Shown in pieces: positions 23,751-34,748 of a stretch of 64,000 bases of DNA. The translations under genes were made by a program, and so were the position numbers. The stretch is from Ascidia mentula. Lineage: Eukaryota; Chordata; Ascidiacea; Phlebobranchia; Ascidiidae. The notes beneath the pieces were generated by a model. The model saw nothing but the letters and a program-made list of their open reading frames with translations. It was not told where the DNA came from and searched no databases. Position 1 is the first letter of the stretch; every line of letters begins with the position of its first letter. The stretch is taken from assembly GCA_947561715.1 (NCBI GenBank), contig OX387200.1:3350501-3414500 (forward strand), written 5' to 3'.

Positions 23751-26640
23751 GTAGTGACGTCATCCAAGATTGCATCCAGTAGTTGGTGGAGTATGGTAGA
23801 ACAAAATTCTGCGCTGGCTAGTTTGCTGATACTTGTGTGATGTCATAATGTGTTTTTGACGTCACACAGCACAAAACGAAACGCCGGGGAAACCTACCTC
23901 GATGTAAAGTTAGCAGAACAAACATCGCAAATTTCACGGTCCAGTGGTCTCAGTTTGGGGAAACCACCTTCCATTGCATAATTATTTGTCAGAACTTTTT
24001 TAGTTACAAATTCAGAATTTAACGGATGTTGTTGTTCTGTCTCCGTGCATATCTCTGACATTTGACGAAGGGAAGTCACCCATGCTCGGCGTTATGCTTT
24101 CCTTTAGTGCGCTAGTGTGTGGCGCCACCCAGTGCACGCTCGTATTAATTCTATGATTATTTTTTACGATTGTTCCCACGGTCTGTGCGCGATCTTTTTC
24201 TGTTTTCTTTTTTTTTCTCAAGTTAATGTTTCGAATAAAATGCCACCTTAAAAAGCGTTTTGTGTTCCATTGTAGAACGGAAATGACTCGCGATCCGACA
24301 GTTTGACACCCATGATCATGTTACCACCTGTTAACATCTCCACTTTTATTGCAGGTCATTCATAGTTACGAAACAATGATCACTATGCGTAACACTTCTG
24401 TTCGAATGCCATTGTTACTTGGTAGTGATTGGTTCACTTAATTGCAGCGTGCTGGTAGGATAAAATAGTTTGTGTTAGTTGAATTGTTTATTTACTGCTT
24501 TCAGGAGATAATTTTGGCTTAAATGTTAACGTCTATTAGTTTGCTGCAAATTAGGCTGTCATAAGGAAACGTGGCCTGTTCAAAAACAGTTGGTAAGTGC
24601 TTGCTAGCGTTTATTGTTGGCTGTGTTATTAATCGTGAATCTTTTATAGAAAACCGTCGTTACAATGATGTTAATACACCGGGAAAAGGAAACGGCGTGT
24701 TTCAACGAAGTAGTCTACCCTTTATGAGACTTGGCCCTCACAGGCCGGGCGTTCAGAGTCTACACCTCCAGTGCGAAATATTTTATGGAACTGCTGTTTC
24801 TGGCTCACTATCAACTAGTAACCTTGAGCTTGGAAAAATATGTGAACTGGCAGCGAACACGTTCATATTCCAAGACCATTTACTGCAACATAAATTCATC
24901 GACCCTATGAACGTCATTTGTTTTACCCAGACTTATATGTAGATCAAGTTTGTAGTAGTATTTTCCGTTAGCAACGATCCACGGTCCAACAAAAGAAAAG
25001 GTTTGCCACCAAAAGGGTTAGCTTGAGGGTGATCACCACTGTGATGGTCGTTATCTGATTTACGTTTTGTCAAAAGATAGGAAAGCTGACAGATTTCTTA
25101 ATTTTCAAACGATTTAACGCGTGCCAAAGAGTTTATTTAAAGAAAATGAATATATTTTAAACACATGGACCGTAACGTGCAACGCGGGTTGGGATTTTGT
25201 TGCTTCTCGGCTGTAAAGCGTTAGGAGTCTAGTAAAGGCGGTGAAGGATCACAGCTTGGCTGAACATATAAGTGAATGCAGGGTCTGGAGAAAATGCCCT
25301 GCGACTCTGGAAGACTAAACAAAGGAAAACAATTACCTGAGTTAGTTGTGTTTGGTCATGTGGAACAATATACTGTGTCCCTGAATTAACACGCATTTTA
25401 TTGTCATCGTTCCAGAGTCACGAAATACGACCCTGTACGTTTTTGGCTGAGGTAAATGTGCTATGCTTAACGCAAGACCGATTTAAACAGTATAGGTGTA
25501 CAATAACACGTCCCAAGTCTTTATACAGGCCAGGTTATTGCCGGTAAGCTCAATTTAGGCTAGGTTGTTGCCGGCCAAATCAACAAACCTTCTCAACAAC
25601 AAACAATAGAGTTTTTTTTATCCCAGCGAATATTGTGTTGAGGTTTTTTCGAGGCCGACCCCGAAATGTAGTGAAGTTCGTCTTTTGTTTGCTGACACAG
25701 GTTACGTAACTACATGGTGGCACGAGTAGTTTAATAATTTCGCGTCAAATAACCCGTGATGACGAAACAGTTTAAATCCTTTTCAGAGTCGCGAGAGCGT
25801 GACAGCTTCGTACAACCCGCCAACTTCATAATTGTTTTCGGCACCGCGACGACAGCAGCTTCGACCAGGCACGCCAAGAGTGCGTTGCTCGTGTGTAACG
25901 GTCAAGTAGCTAGTTGAAAAGGCTCAATATTCGTGAACCCTCTGATATTATGTGAACAATTTGTCTGTAGTGATTAGTGTCTGTAGGTTTTGGATATATT
26001 CGGCAAGTTAACTTGGCTGTAATAGTATAGTGGAGGGTTAGGTTATCGTGCGATGCATTTTCACCGGTAAGTGCCAACAAGTGCGAAATGCTGAAGTTTA
26101 ACTTCGCAACCTGTGTCAGTGTAAGATGCAAGTGCAGGTTTGTAAGAAACAGCACAAATCAACACAAGCTCAAATCAAACCAATTTTTAGTTTTGAATTA
26201 GTTGTGAGACTGATCAACAAGGCCCAACAAAAAGTAGCCTATTTCGTGTAATTGAGGCCTGCGGTGACGTGTATACAATATTTTGTTACTTGTGAATTCC
26301 GCCGGTTGAGAATTCAGTTACTCACAGTTACAATTTGCTTGATTGACTACAACGACAGGGCGACCTTATTATCCAGTCTAAAGACTGCGAATACGCAAAT
26401 ATGTTTGTACGGGCGTACGCTCGGGACGTTGAAACAAACAAACAATCCGCCGGCGCAAAGCGTGAGTGTGGACCCTATTGAAGTGGTTTTTATACCGAGC
26501 GGCTCGTGTATTTTTTTTTCAAGCTAACTGTTGCCTGCGTGATGACGCAACGGTTTTGAAACTTGAGGTTGTTTTTATAGTCGAATACCATGGCGCAACA
26601 GCTTCGCCCAGTCATGCCGAAAGTATCTTGTATCACGTCT
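23751..26640. repeat. Tandem segmental duplication unit 2
   Basis: This is the second copy of the unit at 20764-23750, with small indels; for example a gggtctggagaaaatgccct segment near 25275 is absent from unit 1. It ends close to the promoter of G1. A 123-codon open frame (24571-24942) matches the unit 1 frame but is not supported as a gene. Confidence 0.8.
26004..26137 (+). pseudogene. Relic receptor first exon R2 (broken)
   Basis: Same exon as R1 in unit 2. The start ATG has become AAG (ggcaagttaacttgg), and the signal-peptide part contains stops, so it cannot encode a leader. Confidence 0.65.
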
Positions 26641-26731
26641 TGAACAGTTTAAAAAGTTTCTGTGTTCAATACCCCTCAATAATATTTCCAGTATTGTTGT
26701 TTGTGTAGGTTTTTGTCACGATTTAGTAGAC

Positions 26732-29132
26732 ATGCTGACTTGGAAATTTGTATTATCATTGTGGGGAGTTGGAGTTGGAGTTGCGTGTGATTCCTTTCGA
26801 CCGCTAACCGCCGGCAAGTGCAAAACGTTGGAGTTTGACTCATTCAGTGTAACCGCTGAAGCGAAACAAGAATCATTAACTTGTGGACGTGACTCCGAGG
26901 AAACGTCAGAAATAATACCTGGCATTGTGTGTGCATGGTAAGTCACAGTGTGTGCAATATTCAGCAATCTAACGTTAAGTTTATTTAATCAACGCATTAT
27001 GTATGCAGTAAGTTCTCGGATGAGAAAGACAAGGTATATATGGATATTTGCGGCAAAGCAAAATGGAAAACTGGGAACATTCAGTTTATTTACCTGATGG
27101 AAAAAGAAAATGTTACAAAGAAAGTGCATTTCCGAGGTATGAACGATATATTTTGGGTGTTTTGTACTTCTGACACCGACACAGTCAAAATGAACTGCCG
27201 AAGAAAGTCAATGTCAGAATCACAAAAATCTCATTTGGGAAACCTTTTTTTTGTGATTATCTTTTCAGATATTAACGCTTTAAATAATATTTCGGTAACA
27301 AACCACAGGCAACTAAAGTATGTGTCCACGACTAGTTATTCCAATCGCTTTATTATCAAACATGATGTAGAACGTGCGATTTCGATTATGAAACTTCACA
27401 GACAAAAGTCTACAAAAATTATATTGCAGGACAAAATGAGGCTAAGATCACTCCCGTCAGGGAAGGCCCTGTTTCTGTTGGAGATAGACTCGAGTTGAAT
27501 TGCAGAATTCCCTACCAACGTCAACTCAACACCCAGTTTCAGTGGAAAGTCCCAGCCAAAAGTCGAAGGCAACACGTTAAGACATCACAACACACACTAG
27601 TTTTAAAGGATCTCACTAAGGAAGATTGGGGGAATTACCATTGCAAGACCAGCGACAAGTTGGGTCAAGAACGCACTTCCTACTTCGTGGATGTTTTATG
27701 TAAGAGATCTTGCTAAGCTTTGCTTATTTGTGTTTTTCCTGCAAATTCCACTTGTCAGCATTATTTCAAATGTTTCTCTCAGTTTTAACAAAACCCATTG
27801 TTCTGTCACAATTGGCACAGCTCAGTATTTGTTGTTGTCTTAATCTTTTTGACCAGATCGCACCGGATCCTGCGCACCTGGTTGTAGAATTTTATGAAAT
27901 TTTATGATCTGTTATTCCGGTTGGTAACAAGGCCAATGTTTAACTTCTAGCAATATATTAGAACAGCTAACAATATGCTATTAACCTTAATAACATCATT
28001 GTGCGGTGGCAATACACGAGAACTTACATAAAATCTCGAGTAAATGGATCCATATTTATTGGTTACTATATTGCATGCTGGTAGTGAACGAACTGGAGGT
28101 TAAAATATTTAAATCCCACTACTGCTTAAATCCAGGCAAAAAATGTTTTTAGTTTTTAGTGCTGTTTCTACTTGTTGTCTGCTTTTGACATCCTGAAAAA
28201 CTTGTAACTGTAAGCTCTTTTTAGTTTCCCCCGAGTTTGTGAACGGGAGCAAGGAATGTTCATGGCATGAAGTGCGGGATGGAATTTGTTCGATCACGTT
28301 CGCCGCAAATCCACCCGCCAAGCATTTCGTCGTCAGTAAAGATGGGCATGCGTTGAATTGTTCGGATTGCAAAATGTCAAGTGTGGGTCGCAATTTACAA
28401 AAGTTTGATTTTGGCAGAAATGTAAGATTTTGTTTGCTTTGTATTTGGTATGTTAAGGAATAACGCTAAATCGAACCTTTTTTTGACATTTATTTCAAAT
28501 CGCGAAGACCTAAGCATGCAGTGCTGTTCCAGTAGAATTCAATTCCTGGTGTATCGCAGTATTTATGACGAATATAAATTTGGTTAATTTGTTAACCTAT
28601 CTAGGAAATCTCTCCCAGTATACAAAAACACAGTGGTTTACTTATTTCCTGTAAAATCAATCGTTGCGGTTTTTGTTTTCTGACAGTGAATGTCCAACAT
28701 ACCTCATATTTTAGTTCACAGAAGCAGATGGAGTTTTTGAAGTTTTCATATTTTCGTCTTCTGATCATAAACTACACCGCCGAGTGAAAATTTACAGCGA
28801 TACTACAGCGGCCATAATTGTGGTTGTGGTATGTCTGGCTGTACTTGCATTTGCTTCGTATGCAGTGTACAAGACTGGGTTGTGGAAGATGTGTTTTGGG
28901 CAACAACATGACAGCTACCATCAGCAACCTGGTACGATGATATCCGAAATTATTGATAGCTGTGTTTATATCCGTTGCTTGTTGGTATTCTGGTTTAAAT
29001 CCTTTTTTAACTTTCAGTTTTTGGAAAAGCGTTTGGATAGAAAATGACGTGTTACTGCCTTAAGTTACAACAAAATACAGTTTTTACCTTTATATTACAG
29101 CAGCAATCGAAATGCACGACATCAAAACCTGA
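26732..29132 (+). CDS. G1: type B Ig-family receptor with transmembrane helix, 6 exons, 349 aa
   Basis: Exons 26732-26937, 27009-27136, 27430-27699, 28225-28421, 28715-28931, 29101-29132 join in one frame. Order: signal peptide MLTWKFVLSLWGVGVGVA; Cys-containing N-terminal domain (exons 1-2, W-K-T-G-N motif); Ig domain (exon 3: LELNCRI, FQWKV, LVLKDLTKEDWGNYHCKT); Cys-rich domain 3 (exon 4: CSWHEV, CSITFAANPPA, CSDC); membrane helix (exon 5: AAIIVVVVCLAVLAFASYAV, about residues 293-312); short tail ending EMHDIKT. The predicted type I membrane protein sits at the cell surface. The family is not recognised; the Ig signature D-W-G-x-Y-x-C is clear. Its first exon differs from the MSxSLV leaders of G2-G9 and matches relics R1-R9. 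No ITIM or ITAM is visible. The tail stops at ACC TGA, where G7 reads on. Confidence 0.78.
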
Positions 29133-29606
29133 CCAGCAACACTTTATTCACGTGACACAAGTGAAACTTCAATGTCAACTTCAAATATTACTATGACAAC
29201 TTCGTGTTTACGCTACTATTTTTAGAAAACATGTTTCGCTTTATTAAGCATCATCAGTTTTATTTCAAATAGATCGACAGCAGTATTTATATTCTCGCTT
29301 GTATTCTGGTTAAAAACCTTTTAACTTCCAGTTTCACTTCCCCAAGTTTTTTTTTCTAAAAAACACTGCTTTAACCTTTGTATTATTTCCTGTAATAGCT
29401 GTTATTTTTCATTTGGTTTTCGTGTGTCGTCCAGAGATCCTATTTAAATCGCATGCTTTAAGCGATGTAACTATGATCGCATAGAGTCTGTGCTGCAGAC
29501 TTTGGAATGAATAGTTATGTTGATGACAACTACAAGCAGATGGTCTCCTGGGTAACTCGTGCAAGGCTCATTACTGCCTATTTTAATCTTGCTGCCTATT
29601 TAGTTT

Positions 29607-30205
29607 TTAAAAGTTTATTCTGGTTTCTAAAAACAGAATGTATCGTGTCAATCTTACCAAGTGCTCCTCATTGTTCTCTTTGTAGTCAAACATTTTGTTT
29701 TCCTTCGATCGATTTCACAATATTTTTGTCTTCATTGCCCTTCCTGCCTTTTTGATTGACAAGTTCGATTACACTGCATTGGCTTACACCTAAAATCTGC
29801 ACGAGGTATTCCGTCTTTACTGATGAATAACCTTTGGCAATCAAAGTTAAGCAATCTTTCCTTAAGTTTTCTTTGTATTGCGTTATAATTATTTTGCATT
29901 CTTCACACCATTCATAATAGCTTATTGCAAAATGAATTGCACCATAATCATGTTTCCATGCTATCTTTCCAACTCCCCAAAGAGCTTTTAGCTCATCACA
30001 TACACATTTTACATCTACGGGTATTCGTTTCCATAGAAACTTTGCATTTGTAAGATCGTTTGAGAGTAAATACAATTCCAGTAGTTCACAGTAGAGTTCT
30101 TGTGATAGCAGCCCCTTTGGAAAGTCAAGTTCCTGGTTTTCCAGAACAGCCAGGCGGTTCTCAGCCTTTTCTTTGGGACATCCCGCTGGTAAATCATTTT
30201 TTTTT
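29607..30205 (-). pseudogene. COPS8: COPS8 (COP9 signalosome subunit 8) intronless pseudogene, copy 1
   Basis: Read on the minus strand, the sequence gives LENQELDFPKGLLSQELYCE, ELYLLSNDLTNAKFLWKRIP, ALWGVGKIAWKHDY and, near the end, NEEHLVRLTRYILFLET. These line up with human COPS8 ([60 protein letters not shown]). The C-terminal block lies in a different frame from the main part, so at least one frameshift is present, and the true N-terminus is missing. No intron interrupts ~190 codons although local genes have one every ~50 codons, which points to a retrocopy. It lies antisense in the 3' flank of G1 and recurs at 52.5 kb. Confidence 0.82.
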
Positions 30206-30797
30206 CAATTTATTTCAATGCTGATCGAAAAAGGTCGAATCAACAAATCTTCTAAACACCAAACAATAGAGCTTGTTTATCCCTGTGATTATTGCGTTGT
30301 TTGTTGACACAGGTTACCTTTTTACAGGATGGCGCGTATATTTTGATTATTTCACGCTAAATAACTCGTGATGACTAAACAGTTTAAATTCTTTTCAGCG
30401 TCGCCACAGCATGACGCGGAAAGTGCATTTTATCAGGGTCACGGCTCTAGTTGGAAAGGCTCAATATTCGTAAACCCTTTTATATTATGTGACCAATGCC
30501 AGTGCTGATTACTTTCTTTTTTTCTGATATGATCGACATGTTAACTTGGCTGTTTGTAATGTTATTGTGGAGAGTTAGGGTAGCGTGCGATTCCTTTTTA
30601 CCGGGTGCCGATAAGTGCGAAATGCTGGAGTTCAACTTCGCAACCTGCGTCAGTGTAAGGGCCAAGTGCAGGTTTGTAAGAAACAGCGCAAGTCAGCGCA
30701 ATCTCATAACGAAACAACATTTAGTTTTGAATGAGTTGTGAAGCACGGTTTACTGACCAACAAGGCCCAACACGAAAGTGACGGGTTTTCGGGAAAA
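30206..30797. promoter_or_regulatory. Receptor upstream module with relic first exon, no downstream receptor
   Basis: This holds the recurrent module (tcaacaaatcttctaaacac, caatagagcttgtttatccc, tttcagcgtcgccac, aggctcaatattcgtaaacc) and exon R3. It leads not into a receptor but into the duplicated SETD1 segment. Confidence 0.6.
30538..30671 (+). pseudogene. Receptor first exon R3, frame intact, orphan
   Basis: The frame is open: MLTWLFVMLLWRVRVACDSF, then a short region ending AKCR with donor-like TGCAG|GTTTGT in phase 2, the same phase as all receptor first exons. It resembles G1 exon 1 but is shorter. The next coding sequence downstream is the SETD1 copy, whose exon needs phase 0, so no useful join is possible locally. 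Either an orphan exon or a long-range first exon for G2. Confidence 0.55.
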
Positions 30798-32460
30798 AAA
30801 ATGTATGTTTTTCGTCAAGAAACAATAATAATGGAACTATTACTTTCTAAAATCCCTCCTTCCCTTCCAGTTCCGCAAGAAGAGCGTGAAATTCGCGAGG
30901 AGCAGCATCCACGGATGGGGACTTTTTGCACAGGAAACGATAGGAGCGGACGAAATGGTGATAGAGTATGTCGGTAAACTCGTCCGTTCGAGTGTGGCTG
31001 ACCGTAGGGAGGTTGTCTACACAAAGAGGGGAATCGGAAGTTCCTATCTGTTTCGGATCGATTCGGATCACATTATCGACGCCACCAAGTGTGGAAACTA
31101 CGCACGATTCATCAACCATTCTTGCAACGTGGGTTCTATTATTTTCCACTTTTAATTTTTTTGCTTTATTTTTTGCCTGTATGTTAATGGCAACATTTTA
31201 ATCTTTTGTGGAATTTTGTTACGGCGCAATCACGTGTATGCGAGTCTTTTTGACAAAATGTAACCTTACGATAATACTTCAAATTCGCTTATTTCTCCTT
31301 AAAAATCCCTGTTTTTGAGACTGATATTTCGCTAGCATTGATATAGAGGCTTTGGTGTGTTTTTTGACGGTCTGTGTTTAGTGTCCTAGTCTAGTGCACA
31401 CAGTTGAGTGTCCTGGTAAATAAACTGTGTTTTGTGTCGATAATATGATTTAAATCTTTCGAAGCTATTACTATGGCGACTTTAAGGTTGTTAGATCTGT
31501 GCATGAAGTGCAATAACTCTAAACAGTTTTCCCTTTTTTCGCAGCCGAGTTGTTACGCGAAAGTTATCACAGTGGACGGAGCTAAAAAAATCGTCATCTA
31601 CTCGAAGGACATCATCAAGCCTTCGGACGAAATAACGTACGATTATAAGTTCCCATTGGAAGACATCAAGATCCCGTGCTTCTGTGGCGCCCCCACGTGT
31701 CGGGGCACACTCAACTGACGACGAAGCCGCGATTTTGTAGTAACGTCATCCAAGATTGCATCCAGTAGTTGGTGGAGTTTGGTAGAACAAAATTCTGCGC
31801 TGGCTTGTTTGCTGATACTAATGTGCGATGTCATAATGTGGTTTTTGACGTCACACAGCCCAAAACGTCGGGGGTCAAACCTACCTCGATGTAAAGTTAG
31901 CAGAACAAACATCGCAAATTTTACGCTCCAGTGGTCACGGTTTTGGGAAACCGCCTTCATTGCATAATTATTTGTCAGGAGTTTTTTAGTTACAAATTCA
32001 GAATTTAACGGATGTTGTTGTTCTGTCTCCGTGCACATCTCTGACATTTGACGAAGGAAAGTCACCCATGCTCGGCGTTATGTTTTCCTTTAGTGCGCTA
32101 GTGTGTGGCGCCACCCAGTGCACGCTCGTATTGTTTCTATGATTATTTTTTACGATTGTTCCCACGGTCTGTGCGCGATCTTTTTCTGTTTTCCTTTTTT
32201 TTCTCAAGTTAATGTTTCGAATAAAACGCCACCATAAAAAGGGTTTTGTGTTCAGTTTGTGTTCCACTGCAGAACGGAAACGACTCGCAAACCGACAGTT
32301 TCACACCCATGATATTGCCCCCAGTGCGAAATATTTTTCAGAACTGCTGTTTCTGGCACACCATCGGCTAGTCCCCTTGAGCTTGGAAAATAACTGGGAG
32401 CGAACGCGTTGATATTGCAAGACCATTTACTGCAACAATTTATAAATTCATCGACTCTAG
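30798..32460 (+). repeat. Duplicated SETD1 3' segment (intron end, two exons, 3' flank)
   Basis: This is collinear with about 19850-21950, including the intron between the two exons, so it arose by DNA-level duplication and not by retroposition. Compared with the parent, part of the 3' flank (equivalent to about 21330-21795) is deleted near 32315. Confidence 0.85.
30871..31718 (+). pseudogene. SETD1: Partial SETD1 copy: SET and post-SET exons only
   Basis: Exons 30871-31128 and 31545-31718 keep the same lengths, splice sites and open frame as SETD1 exons 24-25 (143 residues). Two residue changes are seen: GELVRSS to GKLVRSS, and FMNHSC to FINHSC; the second is the more usual SET-domain form. 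All earlier exons (RRM, WIN, N-SET) are missing, and no start codon or promoter is evident, so it is probably not a working gene. A fusion transcript from an upstream receptor module cannot be excluded. High similarity implies recent duplication or gene conversion with the parent. Confidence 0.8.
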
Positions 32461-34748
32461 AAAAGTCATCTGAGGAGTTAGGGTTGGGTTAGCATTGCCA
32501 TATTTCGTTTTATTGCAAAGTATCTGATCCGGGCACTTGGCTCTCTCACCATGGTTAGTGAATCAACAGGAAAACAAGTAAGTAACGTATTGCATGCGGT
32601 ATACAGAATCTACAAAGTTGAATGGACTTTTCCTCAAAACATTCAATGCGAGTGCCATTAGGACACTAAACGAAGCAAAAATCAAAGTTTCTTAACCGAT
32701 TTTAGTGCAAGAGTCAAATGCGAAACCTCAAGTTTGTGTGAAGCAGCACAAGTTTAAAATAAATCTTCACAGTTAATAAGAGCAACAAAATTAATGGTCA
32801 CGCGAACCTTAACAAACCCAAACAGGTCTGGAGAACAACCACGCTTAGCAAAAAGTATTTTGTCATTGATCACTGTGGGGTGACGCGTATTCAAGTCTTT
32901 GTTTACTTGCGCCGGCGGTTGTGAATTCTTTTCTCATTCACAGTTACGATTTGCTTTATTGTCTATAACGTCTTTGTCACGGCGCCCGATTCCAGCATAC
33001 GTGCGGATAGGTTGAACAGGAAACAGCGTTACCATGATTTTGTCAGAGCGATTTACGTTTTCTTCCGTCTGTTAGGTGGGTTTCATTGTTCCTGTTGTAT
33101 TGGACAGGGACATTTATATGTACTTTTTGACGCACTTCTACTGCGAACATGTTTAATAGAAGTTTAAAAGTTTCTGCATTGTTTGTTGCTCTTTCGGTTC
33201 AACAACAGGTTCAACGAAGGTTTTGATCCACGCTTAGCAAACAGTATTTCGTCATTGATCACTATCGGGTGACGCGTGTTCAAGTCTTTGTTTACTTGCG
33301 CCGGCGGTTGTGAATTTTTTTCTCTTTCACTGTTACGATTTGCTTCATTGATTGTAACGAGTTTGTCACGGCGACCCCATTCATTCCAGCATTCGTGAGT
33401 TACGATGATCTTTTTCAAAGCGATTTACACATTCTTAGTCTTTTCTTCAGATTAAATGCTGTTAATCAAGTTTCTGTTTGTAAGGTGGGTAGCAGGTTTA
33501 TCGAAGGTTTTGATGATGTATCTATAAAGTTGGGGTTAGGCGTCTCTATTGGGTTTAAGACCCACGGGTTTTTAAGGCTATAACAATCTATAAACTGGAA
33601 CAGGTAATATACTGTGTCCCTGGATTAACATGCATTTTATTGTCAGCGACGCTGAGTCGTCGATCCAGGTTCACGAAAAACCTTGTGGGTTTTTAGCTGA
33701 GATAAATGTGCTATGCTTAACTTGAGACAAATTTAAACAGTGTGTATAACAACACGTCCCAAGTCTTGATACAGGCTAGGTAATTGCCTGTTAGCTTAAT
33801 TTAGGCTAGGTTGGTGCCGGTCGAACCAACAAATCTTCTCAACAACAAACAATAGAGTTTGTTTATCCCGGCGAATATTGTGTTGAGGTTTTTTCGAGGC
33901 CGGCCCCGAAATGTAGCGAAGTTCAAAAGTCTTTTTTTTCTGACACAGGTTACATAGTTACAGGTTGGCGCGTGTATTTTAATTATTTCACGTTACTATT
34001 GCCTGAGTGGTGACGAAACAGTTAAAAACCCTGAGTCTCGGAAGCGTGACGGCTTTGTCCTAGCACGCGGAAAGTGCGTGGGGCGATGTATCACGGTAAT
34101 GTGTCTCGTTTGAAAGGCTCAATATTCGCAGACCCTCTGATGTTATGTGAACAATTTCAGTGGTGATTAGTTCCTGTAGGTTTTTGATATGTTCGGCATG
34201 TTAACTTGGATATTTGTAATAGTTTAGTGGAGAGTTAGGGTAGCGTGCGATTTCTTTTTACCGTAAGTGTCATTGTGCAAACAGTTCAACTTCGCAACCT
34301 GCGTCAGTGCAAGGGCCAAGTGCAGGTTTGTATGAAACAGCACAAGTCAGCACAAGCATAAAACAAAGCATTTTTTAGTTTTGAATTAATTGTGAGACAC
34401 GTTTTAGTGACTAACAAGGCCCAACACGAAAGTGACGGGTTTTCGAATATTTCATTACTTCCAACAAACAACAGGTTTAACGAAGGCTTTAGTTATCTAC
34501 AAAGTTGGGGTTACGGGTCTCTATTGAACTTTATGACGTACTTCTAAATGTCTAATCTTAGTTTAAAATGTTCTTGCATGGTTGGTTGCTCTTTCCGTTT
34601 GACAACAGGTTCAACGAAGGTTTTGATGATATATCTATAAAGTTGAGGTTCGGCTTCTCTATTGGGTTTAAGAACCAGAGCTTTTTAAAGTGACAACAAT
34701 CTAGAAACGGCTTAGTTTACTTCAGTTTTTCGTTCGCAGATTTTCAGT
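32461..34748. repeat. Mosaic of receptor upstream modules before G2
   Basis: No gene is supported. The region carries a direct repeat (about 32868-33000 and 33228-33376, sharing caagtctttgtttacttgcg and gccggcggttgtgaat), copies of the caacaggttcaacgaaggtt module, the lead-in caacaaacaatagagtttgt (33843) and relic R4 (34198-34325). Confidence 0.65.
34198..34325 (+). pseudogene. Relic receptor first exon R4 (stop in leader)
   Basis: It starts MLTWIFVIV in frame, then meets TAG, and small indels follow. It lies about 420 bp upstream of the G2 start. Confidence 0.6.

Noticed and set aside
29507-29755. Open frame starting MNSYVDDNYKQMVSW after type B genes (also 52398-52760)
   Set aside because: The copies end differently and run into the antisense COPS8 pseudogene; no splice or domain support.
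30538-31128. Fusion of first exon R3 to the SETD1 copy as a secreted SET-domain protein
   Set aside because: R3 ends in phase 2 and the SET exon needs phase 0, so the frame would break.
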